NCBI RefSeq assembly: GCF_002211305.1
Contig: NZ_LOKW01000003.1
Coordinates: 124,001 to 188,000, forward strand
Reading direction: 5' to 3'
DNA: 64,000 bases
Source: Rhizobium sp. R634
Lineage (GTDB): Bacteria; Pseudomonadota; Alphaproteobacteria; Rhizobiales; Rhizobiaceae
In this document: in pieces, positions 55,522 to 64,000 of the stretch
Position numbering within the stretch: position 1 is the stretch's first letter
Layout of the letters: each line of letters starts with the position of its first letter
The notes under the pieces: model-generated
The model's database searches: none
What the model was told of the DNA's origin: nothing
The model's input: only the letters and a program-made list of their open reading frames with translations
Position numbers and translations under genes: made by a program

Positions 55522-56481
55522 CTAGCGCTTCCACTCCACCCAGTCGCGCATCAGGCGGTGGGCGATCGCCCCTTTCGGCGGCGAGGCCTTGCCGTTGGCG
55601 CCTGGACGCTCGATCATCTCGAGCGTTTCCTCGCGGGTGAACCAGCGGCAATCCTCCAATTCGGTCTCATCGCGCTTGATCTCGGTGGATTTCGCCTGGG
55701 CGTAACAGCCGATCATCAGCGAATGCGGCATCGGCCAGGGCTGCGAGGCGTGGTAGCGGATACGGCCGGTGCGGATGCCCGACTCTTCCAGGGTTTCGCG
55801 GCGCACGGCGTTCTCGATGGTCTCGCCGGGCTCGACGAAGCCAGCAAGACAGGAATACATGCCGGGCGAGAAATGCGGGCTGCGGCCGAGCAGGCAGAGG
55901 TCGCGGCTCTCGTCGATCGTCAGCATGATGACGACGGGATCGGTGCGGGGAAAGATCATGTGCTCGCAGGCGGTGCAGACCCGCTTGTAGCCGCCGATAT
56001 GGACTTCCATCGCCGAGCCGCAGCGGCCGCAGAAGCGGTTGTCGCCGTTCCAGCGGATAAGGCTGGCGGCCTGGGCGAATTCGCCGAGCAGCACCTCGTC
56101 GATCAGCATCTCGCGAAACAGCGTGCGGCCGTCGGCGGGCTTGTACTGGCTGGCGAGATCCTCGACATCGACGCCGACGGGAACGGCGAGGCGGGGCTCG
56201 CCGGTTTTGCGGTAGCCGAGAAGCACCGTCTCGTCCCAATCCGGCTGCAGCTCCTGCAGCTCGTAGCGGGCAAAGAGTGGATCGAGCACCTGCCCGTCAT
56301 GCTTCAGCACCAGCTTGTCCCTGGCGAAGGCGAAGATATGCGTCCCTTCCCTCGCCAGCGCCCTTTCGACCGACTTTTCATCGCGATGTTCGGAATCACG
56401 ATTGAGGTCGTTGGCGGCAAAGGCGGTGAGATTGCTGGGTTCCGGATGCGGCACATCCGAATCGAAAAGCGAATGACTCAT
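55522..56481 (-). CDS. nudC: NudC, NAD(H) pyrophosphatase / NAD-RNA decapping Nudix hydrolase
   Basis: The 319-residue enzyme hydrolyses NADH and removes NAD caps from RNA. A zinc ribbon CGRCGS...CTAC (about 150-171, two CxxC) precedes the Nudix box GFVEPGETIENAVRRETLEE (about 222-241, G-x5-E-x7-REUxEExGU), followed by the NudC-specific SQPWPMPHSLM (about 257). All catalytic Glu residues are present. ATGA overlap with the HIT gene upstream; the regulator gene is 4 bp downstream. Confidence 0.95.
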   Translation of the reverse strand: MSHSLFDSDVPHPEPSNLTAFAANDLNRDSEHRDEKSVERALAREGTHIFAFARDKLVLKHDGQVLDPLFARYELQELQPDWDETVLLGYRKTGEPRLAVPVGVDVEDLASQYKPADGRTLFREMLIDEVLLGEFAQAASLIRWNGDNRFCGRCGSAMEVHIGGYKRVCTACEHMIFPRTDPVVIMLTIDESRDLCLLGRSPHFSPGMYSCLAGFVEPGETIENAVRRETLEESGIRTGRIRYHASQPWPMPHSLMIGCYAQAKSTEIKRDETELEDCRWFTREETLEMIERPGANGKASPPKGAIAHRLMRDWVEWKR

Positions 56482-56894
56482 GATGAAAGGGCTTCCCGCA
56501 GCTTCGCTATGAATTCATCTCTCTTCCCATCCTCGTAGGGCTCAGCGCGCCCGAAGCCCCAGACAGGACCCGGCCAGTTGGCATCACCTTCGAAGCGGGC
56601 AATGACATGAACATGAAGCTGGCGGACGATATTGCCAAGAGCCCCGATATTGATTTTTGCGGCACCGGTGACCTCCTTCAGGGCCTTGGCGACCAGCTCC
56701 GCCTCGAAGGCGAGCAGCACCTGGTCGAGCGGCGTCAGCTCGAAAATTTCGGCAATGCCTGCCCGACGCGGCACGAGAATGAGCCAGGGCCAGCGGGCAT
56801 CCCGGGACAATCTCACATCGCAGAGGCCGGTCACCATGATGCTGATGCTGTCTTTTTCCAGCCGGGGGTCGAGCTCGAAACCGTTCAAGGGCAT
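56478..56894 (-). CDS. HIT-family nucleotide hydrolase
   Basis: The 138-residue histidine-triad protein has the motif RQLHVHVIARFEGD (about 91-104), where HVHV is the catalytic triad, and is of the diadenosine-polyphosphate hydrolase/FHIT group. The start is unclear: ATG at 56894 directly follows AGGAGG with too short a spacer, whereas TTG at 56888 (MNGFELD) is 7 bases from AGGAGG and fits better; TTG at 56912 is also in frame. It overlaps nudC (ATGA), so the two nucleotide-cleaning enzymes are co-expressed. Confidence 0.88.
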   Translation of the reverse strand: MPLNGFELDPRLEKDSISIMVTGLCDVRLSRDARWPWLILVPRRAGIAEIFELTPLDQVLLAFEAELVAKALKEVTGAAKINIGALGNIVRQLHVHVIARFEGDANWPGPVWGFGRAEPYEDGKRDEFIAKLREALSS

Positions 56895-56975
56895 TCCTCC
56901 TATCTTTTCCAAGGACTAGCAGTTTTTTATCATGTTGGCTTGCTTTTGATGACGATATTGCCGATATGTGCACTC

Positions 56976-57071
56976 GGGAGGTTGGTGGTGGACGAGCCAC
57001 TCGCCAACCGGGTCAGGTCCGGAAGGAAGCAGCCCTAACGAGCCCGGCACGGGTCATCGTGCCAGCCTCCC
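56976..57071 (+). ncRNA. ffs: SRP RNA (4.5S RNA)
   Basis: The about 96-nt RNA of the signal recognition particle is bound by Ffh. The universal loop block GTCAGGTCCGGAAGGAAGCA lies at 57012-57031, and the ends GGGAGG (56976-56981) and CCTCCC (57066-57071) pair to close the rod. It sits just before dnaX, a usual place in alphaproteobacteria. Exact ends are within a few bases. Confidence 0.95.
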
Positions 57072-57115
57072 ACCTTCTCTTCCAAGAAGCCCGAGCTTCG
57101 GGCGCAAGCAGGGCG

Positions 57116-58987
57116 ATGAGCGAGACCGAGCGACAGTCACAAGATGCCGCCTCGACGGGCACCGGATACCGGGTGCTGGCACGAAAATACCGCCCCAAGG
57201 ATTTCACGGACCTGATGGTCGGCCAGGAGCCGATGGTCCGTACGCTCACCAATGCCTTCGAGACCGGCCGCATCGCGCAGGCCTACATGCTGACCGGCGT
57301 GCGCGGCGTCGGCAAGACGACGACGGCGCGCATCCTGGCGCGGGCGCTGAATTACAAGACGCCGGATATCGACAAGCCGACGATCGATCTGCGCGTGCCC
57401 GGCGAACATTGCCAGGCGATCATGGAAGGCCGTCATGTCGACGTGATCGAGATGGATGCCGCCTCGCATACCGGTATCGACGATATCAGAGAGATCATCG
57501 AGCAGGTGCGCTACCGGCCGGTTTCGGCGCGCTATAAAGTTTATATCATCGACGAAGTGCACATGCTTTCGACGCAGGCCTTCAACGGCCTGCTGAAGAC
57601 GCTTGAAGAACCACCGGAACATGTGAAGTTCATCTTCGCCACCACCGAAATCCGCAAGGTGCCGATCACCGTGCTGTCGCGCTGCCAGCGCTTCGACCTG
57701 CGCCGCATCAGCGCGTCAGATCTCGTCGGATTGTTCACCACGATCGCGGCCAAGGAAGGCATCGAGGCGGAAGCGGACGCGCTGGCGATGATCGCGCGCG
57801 CGGCCGAAGGCTCGGCCCGCGACGGCCTGTCGCTGCTCGACCAGGCGATTGCTCACGGCGCGGGCGTGGTGCAGGCGGAAGCGGTGCGGGGGATGCTCGG
57901 TCTTGCCGACCGCGCCCGGATCGTCGATCTCTTCCAGCATGTAGTCAAAGGCGACGTGGCCGCCGCACTTGGCGAATTCCAGGGCCAATACGAGGCAGGC
58001 GCCAATCCTGTCGTCGTGCTCACCGATCTTGCCGATTTCACCCATCTGGTGACCCGGCTGAAATATGTGCCGGATGCGGCGAACGACCCCTCGCTCAGCG
58101 AAATCGAGCGCACCAAGGCGACGGAATTCGCCAAGGGCGTCGCGGTCACGACGCTGTCGCGCATCTGGCAGATGCTGCTGAAGGGCATTCCCGAAACGGA
58201 AGGCTCGTCACGCACGGCAGGGGCGGCCGAAATGGTGCTGATCCGGCTTGCGCATGCGGCCCATCTGCCGGCGCCCGAGGATGCGGCGCGCCGGCTTGCC
58301 GAATTTTCCGGCGACAATGCCGGTTCGCGTCCCTCCTCCCCGCCGTCCGGCAATGGCGGCGGCAACGGAACGCGCGTTCCCTATCAGAGCAGCGTCGCAG
58401 CGCGCGCGGCCGAGCCAACACCGCGGCCGCAGCCCTCAGGGCCGACGGCGATGCTGCGCGCTGTGCCCAATCCGGAACCGCAGACTATCGGCCGCACCGA
58501 GGTGAAGCCTGCAGAGGCTCCGAAGCCGCTGGTGCGCATCAATTCCATTGGCGACATCGTCGACCTCGCGGGCGAAAAGCGCGATGTCAAATTGAAGGCG
58601 CTGGTGCGCAACTTCGTGCGCCCTGTCCGCATCGAGCCCGGCCGGCTTGATGTGAACCTCACCGAAGGCGCACCGAACACGCTGCTGAACGAGCTCGCCG
58701 TCAAGCTCAAGGAATGGACTGGAATCCACTGGATCGTCAGCACCAGCCGCGAAGAAGGCGGGCCGACGATGGTGGAAGCAGAGGCCAGGACGCGGGAACA
58801 GCACGTCATCGACGCGCGACAGGATCCAGACGTCGCGGCGATCCTGGCGCATTTCCCGGGCGCGAAAATCATCGACGTGCGCGTGCGGGCACCGACGCCG
58901 GAGGAAGAGGCGGACGAGGCGACACCGCCGGCCGCCGCCGAATCCGAGGAAGGTGACATCCTGCCGGGCGACGACATAGAATTCTAG
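57116..58987 (+). CDS. dnaX: DnaX, DNA polymerase III tau/gamma subunit
   Basis: The 623-residue clamp-loader ATPase. [16 protein letters not shown] (about 23-38), Walker [20 protein letters not shown] (about 60-78), [20 protein letters not shown] (about 160-179) and sensor-1 [13 protein letters not shown] are intact. The canonical four-Cys zinc module is replaced by [20 protein letters not shown] with a single Cys after it, which recurs in alphaproteobacteria. The C-terminal half is Pro/Gly-linked and ends in an acidic tail. ATG at 57116 (MSETERQSQ) is chosen because earlier frame codons lie inside the SRP RNA. Confidence 0.93.
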   Translation: MSETERQSQDAASTGTGYRVLARKYRPKDFTDLMVGQEPMVRTLTNAFETGRIAQAYMLTGVRGVGKTTTARILARALNYKTPDIDKPTIDLRVPGEHCQAIMEGRHVDVIEMDAASHTGIDDIREIIEQVRYRPVSARYKVYIIDEVHMLSTQAFNGLLKTLEEPPEHVKFIFATTEIRKVPITVLSRCQRFDLRRISASDLVGLFTTIAAKEGIEAEADALAMIARAAEGSARDGLSLLDQAIAHGAGVVQAEAVRGMLGLADRARIVDLFQHVVKGDVAAALGEFQGQYEAGANPVVVLTDLADFTHLVTRLKYVPDAANDPSLSEIERTKATEFAKGVAVTTLSRIWQMLLKGIPETEGSSRTAGAAEMVLIRLAHAAHLPAPEDAARRLAEFSGDNAGSRPSSPPSGNGGGNGTRVPYQSSVAARAAEPTPRPQPSGPTAMLRAVPNPEPQTIGRTEVKPAEAPKPLVRINSIGDIVDLAGEKRDVKLKALVRNFVRPVRIEPGRLDVNLTEGAPNTLLNELAVKLKEWTGIHWIVSTSREEGGPTMVEAEARTREQHVIDARQDPDVAAILAHFPGAKIIDVRVRAPTPEEEADEATPPAAAESEEGDILPGDDIEF

Positions 58988-59009
58988 CGTTTCAAGAAGG
59001 AGCGAGACG

Positions 59010-59333
59010 ATGCGCGACATCATGGGCATGATGGGCAAAGTCAAGGAAATGCAGGCCAAGATGGAGCAGATGCAGGCGGAGATCGCCGAGCTCACGGCCG
59101 AAGGCAAGGCGGGCGGCGGCCTCGTCACCGTCATCATCTCCGGCAAGGGCGAACTCAAGAGCCTGAAGATCGACCCGTCGCTGTTCAGGGAAGACGATGT
59201 CGAAATCCTCGAAGACCTGATCGTTGCCGCCCACAAGGACGCCAAGGACAAGGCCGAGGCGCTCGCCGCCGAAAAGACCAAGGCTCTGACCGCCGGCCTG
59301 CCGATCCCGCCCGGTTTCAAGCTGCCGTTTTGA
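59010..59333 (+). CDS. ybaB: YbaB/EbfC-family nucleoid-associated protein
   Basis: The 107-residue DNA-binding dimer has [20 protein letters not shown] (about 8-27), a long helix, then [20 protein letters not shown] (about 33-52) and the C-terminal [11 protein letters not shown]. It is 22 bp after dnaX with AAGGAG before the ATG, so the two are co-transcribed, as in many bacteria where recR is third. Confidence 0.94.
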   Translation: MRDIMGMMGKVKEMQAKMEQMQAEIAELTAEGKAGGGLVTVIISGKGELKSLKIDPSLFREDDVEILEDLIVAAHKDAKDKAEALAAEKTKALTAGLPIPPGFKLPF

Positions 59334-59398
59334 TAGCAGGCAATTCGATCTTCAATTTCACCGCAATCGCGTTCGCGATGCACGGGCGAAATTGTCGC

Positions 59399-60016
59399 CT
59401 AAGGCTGTGCTGCCAACATCGCCCGCAGCTTGTAGTGAATAGGGGCTGCGAGATATCGCGCCCGGTCCGCCTCGGAAAGCCGACGCCCAAAAGTTTCCAT
59501 CAGCTCCGGCATCGTGACTTTAGCGCCGGCAAATGACTGGTGCTCCACCGGCATTCCGGCCTCGGCCACGCCGCCCTGGATGACCCGGCAATAAATGCCG
59601 GGGCGGGCGGCTACCGTATAGCGTTTGACGAATTTCGGATCGGCCATCCTGGCGGCGAAAGTGGCGCAGGGCATGCGGCATGCCGTGACTTCGAGAACGA
59701 GGTCGCCTGATACGAAGCGGTCGCCGACGGCAACGTCGCGATTGTCGAGATCCGAGATCACCAGGTTTTCGCCGAAGGTGCCGGGCTCATAAGGCCGGCC
59801 GAGCTCCCTCGCCCACCAGTCGAGCGTCAGCGATCCCTCGATATAGATGGCCTGATCGACCCCGCCATGGTGCTTGCGGTTGCAGATTGCATCGCCGACC
59901 AGTCCCTCGGCATCGATCATGACGGCGCCATTGACGGCCTGTTTGAAGATGCCGGTCTTGTAGCTCTTGCCGGGCAGCCGTTCCGGATTGCCTCTGCACA
60001 GCGCCAGGATTTTCAT
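59399..60016 (-). CDS. MOSC-domain protein (YiiM-like)
   Basis: The 205-residue protein has a MOSC domain: ALCRGNPERLPGKSYKTGIF near residues 4-23, the beta-barrel block FGENLVISDLDNRDVAVGDR (about 78-97) and the conserved Cys in VTACRMPCATFAARM (about 110-124). MOSC proteins move sulfur or detoxify via the molybdenum cofactor; the YiiM type reduces N-hydroxylated compounds. The gene is on the minus strand, inserted between ybaB and recR. ATG at 60016 gives the family N-terminus. Confidence 0.88.
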   Translation of the reverse strand: MKILALCRGNPERLPGKSYKTGIFKQAVNGAVMIDAEGLVGDAICNRKHHGGVDQAIYIEGSLTLDWWARELGRPYEPGTFGENLVISDLDNRDVAVGDRFVSGDLVLEVTACRMPCATFAARMADPKFVKRYTVAARPGIYCRVIQGGVAEAGMPVEHQSFAGAKVTMPELMETFGRRLSEADRARYLAAPIHYKLRAMLAAQP

Positions 60017-60073
60017 GGGACGGCCGATCCTTCCGCGATTCCGTTTTCGTTCCATATCAGTTAAGAACGGCGC

Positions 60074-60679
60074 ATGGCAAAACGAGTCACCGGCCCCGAA
60101 ATCGAAAAACTCATCCAGCTTCTGGCAAAGGTGCCGGGCCTCGGGCCACGCTCAGCCCGCCGGGCGGCGCTGCATCTGATCAAGAAGAAGGACCAGCTTC
60201 TCGGCCCGCTGTCGAACGCGATGGGCGAAGCCTATGACAAGGTGAAGATCTGCTCGCGCTGCGGCAATGTCGATACCGTCGACCCTTGCACCGTCTGCAC
60301 CGACGCGCAGCGCGACCAATCCGTCATCATCGTCGTCGAGGACGTTTCGGACCTCTGGGCGCTGGAGCGGGCGGGCGCGATGAACGCCGCCTATCACGTG
60401 CTCGGTGGCACACTCTCGCCGCTCGACGGGATCGGGCCTGACGATCTCAACATTCGCGGGCTGGTCGACCGGATCGGCGAAGGCGGCATCCGGGAATTGA
60501 TCATCGCCGTCAACGCTACCGTCGAGGGGCAGACGACGGCGCATTACATCACCGACCAGCTGCAGGGGCTGGACGTGAAGATCACGCGGCTGGCGCACGG
60601 CGTGCCTGTCGGCGGCGAACTCGATTATCTCGACGAGGGCACGCTCGCAGCGGCGCTGCGGGCGCGGACGGTGATATGA
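60074..60679 (+). CDS. recR: RecR, recombination mediator
   Basis: The 201-residue ring-forming partner of RecF/RecO has the helix-hairpin-helix [20 protein letters not shown] (about 18-37), a Cys4 zinc finger [16 protein letters not shown] (about 61-76) and a Toprim domain with [15 protein letters not shown] (about 84-98). recF is 15 kb away in the same window. It overlaps the upstream in-frame start of the transglycosylase gene by ATGA. Confidence 0.97.
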   Translation: MAKRVTGPEIEKLIQLLAKVPGLGPRSARRAALHLIKKKDQLLGPLSNAMGEAYDKVKICSRCGNVDTVDPCTVCTDAQRDQSVIIVVEDVSDLWALERAGAMNAAYHVLGGTLSPLDGIGPDDLNIRGLVDRIGEGGIRELIIAVNATVEGQTTAHYITDQLQGLDVKITRLAHGVPVGGELDYLDEGTLAAALRARTVI

Positions 60680-60690
60680 GGGGAATTTAT

Positions 60691-61929
60691 ATGCCGCGAA
60701 TACTCGCACTCGCCATAACGGCGGCCCTCCTCCCCCTCCCCTCCCACGCGGCCCCATCGAAAGCCGATGTCGAGGCGCAATTCGAAAGCTGGGTGCAGAA
60801 GGACCTCTGGCCGCAAGCCAAGGCGGGCGGCATTTCCGAGAAGACTTTCAAGGCCGCTTTCTCAGGCGTCACCCTGAACTGGAACCTGCCGGATCTCGCC
60901 CCGCCGGGGTTCCCGCCGCCCAAGGAGCAGAAACAGACGCAGGCGGAGTTTTCCTCGCCGGGTCCCTATTTCAACGAGGACCGGCTGAAGAAGCTTGCCG
61001 CGACGGGGCGCGGCTTTGCCGCGCAATATGGTTCGACGCTGAAGCGGATCGAGAAGACTTACGGCGTGCCAGGCTCGATCGTGCTTGCCATCTGGGGCCG
61101 GGAGACGGGCTTCGGCGCGGCGAAAATCCCGAATTCGGCGGTCGAAGTGCTGGCGACCAAGGCCTTCATGTCGACCCGCAAGGAAATGTTCCGCACCGAG
61201 CTGGTGGCCGCCCTGCATATTCTCGACGGCGGCGACGTGACCCCCGCCGATTTCAAGAGCTCGTGGGCCGGCGCGCTCGGCCAGCCGCAATTCATGCCGA
61301 CGAGCTATCTGAAATATGCGGTCGATTTCGACGGCGACGGTCACCGCAACATCTGGACCTCGGTGCCGGATACGCTTGCCTCGATCGCCAATTACCTGAT
61401 CAAGAAGGGCTGGCAGCGTGATCGTGACTGGGGCTTCGAGGTTTCGATCCCGGAGGCAGTTTCCTGCGCTCAGGAGGGTCCAGACCTCGCGAAGCCGCTT
61501 TCGCATTGGGCCTCGCTCGGCATCGCGCGCATCTCCGGCAAGGACTTTCCCGCAAACGAGATGAAGGCCGAAGGCATGATGCTGGTTCCGGCCGGCCGCG
61601 ACGGGCCCGAATTCATCGTCACGCCGAATTTCTACATCATCAAGGAATACAACAACTCCGATCTCTATGCGCTCTATATCGGCAATCTCGCCGACCGGAT
61701 CGGCTCGAATGCCGGCGCTTTTCAGGGTCGATGGGGCGATGTCGGCAAGATGCTGCGCTCGGATGTCGCCGCCATGCAGAAGGCGCTGGAGCGGCAGGGC
61801 TATGACGTCGGCGGTTCCGACGGCCTGCCCGGCTACAAGACACGGCGGTCGATCGGCCAATGGCAGGCGAAGAACGGCATGAAGCCGACCTGCTTTCCCG
61901 AGGCCACGATGAAAGGCAAGCTGAAGTAG
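60691..61929 (+). CDS. mltB: Lytic murein transglycosylase (MltB family)
   Basis: The 412-residue periplasmic enzyme cuts the glycan between MurNAc and GlcNAc. A signal peptide is present (about 1-20, ILALAITAALLPLPSHA). The catalytic Glu is in IWGRETGFGAAKI (about 137-149), with SSWAGALGQPQFMPTSYLKY (about 191-210) and DGDGHRNIW (about 215) as family blocks. A C-terminal peptidoglycan-binding domain 1 (about 345-410: LQRQGYDVGG-like, GLPGYKTRRSIGQWQ) follows. ATG at 60691 has AGGGGA before it; ATG at 60676 overlaps the recR stop. Confidence 0.93.
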   Translation: MPRILALAITAALLPLPSHAAPSKADVEAQFESWVQKDLWPQAKAGGISEKTFKAAFSGVTLNWNLPDLAPPGFPPPKEQKQTQAEFSSPGPYFNEDRLKKLAATGRGFAAQYGSTLKRIEKTYGVPGSIVLAIWGRETGFGAAKIPNSAVEVLATKAFMSTRKEMFRTELVAALHILDGGDVTPADFKSSWAGALGQPQFMPTSYLKYAVDFDGDGHRNIWTSVPDTLASIANYLIKKGWQRDRDWGFEVSIPEAVSCAQEGPDLAKPLSHWASLGIARISGKDFPANEMKAEGMMLVPAGRDGPEFIVTPNFYIIKEYNNSDLYALYIGNLADRIGSNAGAFQGRWGDVGKMLRSDVAAMQKALERQGYDVGGSDGLPGYKTRRSIGQWQAKNGMKPTCFPEATMKGKLK

Positions 61930-61934
61930 CCGTT

Positions 61935-62402
61935 TCAGAGGTTGCGCTTCAGCCCTTCATGGCTCGCGACGAAGCCGAGCTTCTCGTAGAAGCGGATCGA
62001 ATCCGCCCGCGTCTTGTCCGATGTCAGCTGTACGAGGCCGCAGCCGCGCTCGACGCATTGGGCGGTCGCCCAATCGATGAACTCGGAGCCGAGGCCGGAG
62101 CCGCGCAAATCCCGCGCGATACGCACGCTCTCGATCTGCCCGCGCCACATGCCCGCTCTCGAAAGGCCGGGAATGAAGCTCAGCTGCAGACAGCCGACAA
62201 GCTGATCGTCCGCATCGCTTGCAACGGCGAGCATCTGGTTGGCATCCGCCTCGATCGCGGCGAAAGCCGAGAGGTAGCGCGCATCGATGGGGTCCGAGAC
62301 GATCTCCCTGGCGCTGCCGAGATCGTCCTCGGCCAAAAGCCGGACGATGGCGGCAAGATCCGATTGGCGGGCGAGCCTGAAATTATACACGGCTGTTCTC
62401 AA
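61935..62402 (-). CDS. GNAT-family N-acetyltransferase
   Basis: The 155-residue enzyme has the acetyl-CoA loop VRIARDLRGSGLGSEFIDWA (about 92-111, R-G-x-G-L/I-G pattern) and the C-terminal FYEKLGFVASHEG (about 137-149). The start is TTG at 62402, overlapping the stop of the MFS gene upstream (TTGA); GTG at 62390 is an alternative. Substrate unknown; probably co-transcribed with the MFS exporter, as a detoxification pair. Confidence 0.85.
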   Translation of the reverse strand: MRTAVYNFRLARQSDLAAIVRLLAEDDLGSAREIVSDPIDARYLSAFAAIEADANQMLAVASDADDQLVGCLQLSFIPGLSRAGMWRGQIESVRIARDLRGSGLGSEFIDWATAQCVERGCGLVQLTSDKTRADSIRFYEKLGFVASHEGLKRNL

Positions 62403-64000
62403 TGGTGCAGATCTATCGGCGCCTTATGGAAGACGTCATCGCCGGGCGGAATGGCCTGACGTTCGATCATTCGATGAACATGGGGCAGGCCTTCGCCGCG
62501 GTGAAGGGCGCGCAGCCTGTCGATGTTTTCGGCATCGGCCTGCGTACGCCGCTGGTTGTGTCTGATGTATTCGACCCAGGTCGGCGTATGGTAGCTTTCG
62601 GTCCAGAGCCCGGGATTTTCGAGATCGCGCATCAGCGCCCAGTGCCGCGCGCCATCACGGATGCGGATACGCCGCCGCTCCACCATCAACGCCATGAATT
62701 CCGCAAGGTCGTCATCGGCGATCTCGTAGTCGACCTGGATGACGATCGGGCCGCTGCGCGGCGTGATGTCGAGACTCAAGGCCGGCGCGGTGAAGCGGTT
62801 CAGCGGATCGAGGTTGAGCGAGGCGAAGGCCGGCATCGAAAAACGTAGCCCGATCGTAATGCCGAGCAGCATGACGACCGACGACATCAACAGCGCATTT
62901 GCAACGCCGTAGCGGTCGGCGGCCACACCCCAGAGCCAGCTGCCACCGGCGATGCCGCCGAAGGTGACGGTCTGATAGAGCGACAGCGCGCGGCCGACCA
63001 CCCAGCGCGGCGTCGAAAGCTGGACGATGGTGTTGAAGAGCGACAGCGCGGAGACCCAGCAGGCGCCGGAGATGAGCAGGCCGGCGGAGGTCAGGAGGGC
63101 GCTCGGACTGAAGGCGGCGATGACGGCGCTCAACGCAAAACCGGCAAAGGCCAGCCGGATGATGATCTCACTCGACAGCATCTGGCGAAGCCTCGCATTC
63201 AGCACCGCTCCGCCGATCGCGCCGATGCCGAAGGCGCCGAGCATGAAGCCATAGGTCAGCGGGCCGCCGGCAACGAGATCGAGAGCGACGATCGGCAGCA
63301 GCGCTAGGATAGAACTCGCGCCGATGCCGAAGATGAGACCACGGACCAGAACCTTTTCGAGATTGGGCGACATGGAGACGTAACGCAGGCCGGCGAAGAT
63401 GGCGCTGCCGAGCGCCTCCCGCGGCAGGGTCGAGACCGGTGTGCTCGGCCGCCAGCGCGACAGCGCGTAAATCAATGGCAGGTAACTCAGCGTGTTCACC
63501 GCAAAGGCCGCAGCGGCGCCGGCCGCCGCAACGATGGCGCCGCCGATCGCCGGGCCGACGCTGCGGGTGATGTTGAATCCCATGCTGTTCAAGGTGACGG
63601 CGCCCGGAAGATCGGCGCGCGGCACCATATCGCCGACCGAGGCCTGCCAGGAGGGATTGTTGAGCGCCGTGCCGCAGCCGATCAGGAAGGTGAAGAAGAG
63701 CAGCAGCCAGGGCGTGATCCAGCCGAGAAGCGCACAGGCCGTCAGCAGGCCGGAGACCACGAGCATCATGCACTGCGCCGTCAGCATGACGCGGCGGCGA
63801 TCGTAATTGTCGGCGAGCGCGCCCGATATCAGGGAAAACAGCATGATCGGCAGCGCGGTCGAGGTCTGCACCAGCGCGACCATATCCTCCGAAGCGGTGA
63901 TCGTCGTCATCATCCAAGCAGCACCCACTGCCTGGATCAGGCCGCCGAAATTCGAGGAAAGACTCGCAAACCATATGGCGCGATAGGTATCGTGCCGCAA
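62399..64000 (-). CDS. MFS exporter (EntS-like) with extra C-terminal domain (5' end cut)
   Basis: This is a 12-helix major facilitator of about 533 visible residues, of the enterobactin exporter/DUF894 group. Family blocks include YRAIWFASLSSNFGGLIQAV near the cut start, SGALADNYDRRRVMLTAQCM (loop 2-3 motif about 58-77), and GRALSLYQTVTFGGIAGGSW (about 335). Beyond helix 12 (ending near 405) lie about 120 soluble residues with ESYHTPTWVEYIRH (about 465), resembling antibiotic-biosynthesis monooxygenase/ABM folds. The first visible codon is at the right edge; the true start lies outside. Substrate unknown. Confidence 0.88.
   Translation of the reverse strand: MRHDTYRAIWFASLSSNFGGLIQAVGAAWMMTTITASEDMVALVQTSTALPIMLFSLISGALADNYDRRRVMLTAQCMMLVVSGLLTACALLGWITPWLLLFFTFLIGCGTALNNPSWQASVGDMVPRADLPGAVTLNSMGFNITRSVGPAIGGAIVAAAGAAAAFAVNTLSYLPLIYALSRWRPSTPVSTLPREALGSAIFAGLRYVSMSPNLEKVLVRGLIFGIGASSILALLPIVALDLVAGGPLTYGFMLGAFGIGAIGGAVLNARLRQMLSSEIIIRLAFAGFALSAVIAAFSPSALLTSAGLLISGACWVSALSLFNTIVQLSTPRWVVGRALSLYQTVTFGGIAGGSWLWGVAADRYGVANALLMSSVVMLLGITIGLRFSMPAFASLNLDPLNRFTAPALSLDITPRSGPIVIQVDYEIADDDLAEFMALMVERRRIRIRDGARHWALMRDLENPGLWTESYHTPTWVEYIRHNQRRTQADAENIDRLRALHRGEGLPHVHRMIERQAIPPGDDVFHKAPIDLHH

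Noticed and set aside
56966..57115. N-terminal extension of dnaX
   Set aside because: The extra codons run through the SRP RNA gene; the family start is MSETERQSQ at 57116.

Overview
The window is 64 kb of high-GC chromosome from a fast-growing rhizobium, most likely the Rhizobium etli / R. leguminosarum group. This rests on gene content and order (polA followed by a MarR gene with an alpha-r7-type sRNA between them, dnaK-dnaJ, a complete phn cluster with rhizobial gene order), on an intergenic palindromic repeat typical of Rhizobium, and on very strong third-position GC bias. It is mostly core chromosome. I see no prophage, insertion sequence, CRISPR array, conjugation gene or tRNA.

Layout. 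1-5629 (minus): a peptide/microcin-C-type ABC importer, yejA-yejB-yejE-yejF, with yejF cut by the left edge. 5870-11869 (plus): a murein endopeptidase, methylglyoxal synthase, glucokinase, an MsbA-like exporter, dapB and gpmA. 11913-24921: the phosphonate catabolism locus. phnF (minus) diverges from phnG-H-I-J-K-L, a hexapeptide acyltransferase gene, phnC-D-E1-E2, a DUF1045 gene, phnM and phnN. The intergenic region carries a PHO box and a palindrome that fits a PhnF operator, so phosphate starvation (PhoB) and the PhnF repressor probably both act there. phnP is absent from the cluster, and the DUF1045 protein has the two H-x-T motifs of 2H phosphoesterases, so it may replace PhnP. 24941-34215: a GrpB-family protein, a soluble FtsK, DNA polymerase I, the alpha-r7-like sRNA, a MarR regulator and an MHYT-PAS-GGDEF-EAL protein. 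34497-43406: an M20 peptidase, an SH3 protein with an Arg/Asp-rich tail, a PBP1A-type transglycosylase/transpeptidase and dnaK-dnaJ. 43707-51443: a small conserved-looking ORF, an XRE regulator, recF, a MoeB/ThiF protein, a GNAT enzyme, a hydroxyacid dehydrogenase, a second SH3 protein, an adenosine-kinase-type sugar kinase and an AEC transporter. 51513-64000: membrane cytochrome c, kdsB, pheA, a VOC / small protein / WYL-regulator group, nudC, a HIT protein, the SRP RNA gene, dnaX-ybaB, a MOSC protein, recR, a lytic transglycosylase, a GNAT enzyme and an MFS exporter with an extra C-terminal domain, cut by the right edge.

The least explained part is in the intergenic regions. Besides alpha-r7 and SRP RNA, three terminator hairpins have no coding gene in front of them on their strand (near 36,994 minus, 44,769 plus and 50,395 plus). 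The 37-kb locus is the strongest: three hairpins, two with C/U-rich loops like those of anti-Shine-Dalgarno sRNAs in Rhizobiales. All calls come from reading the sequence; no database search was run.
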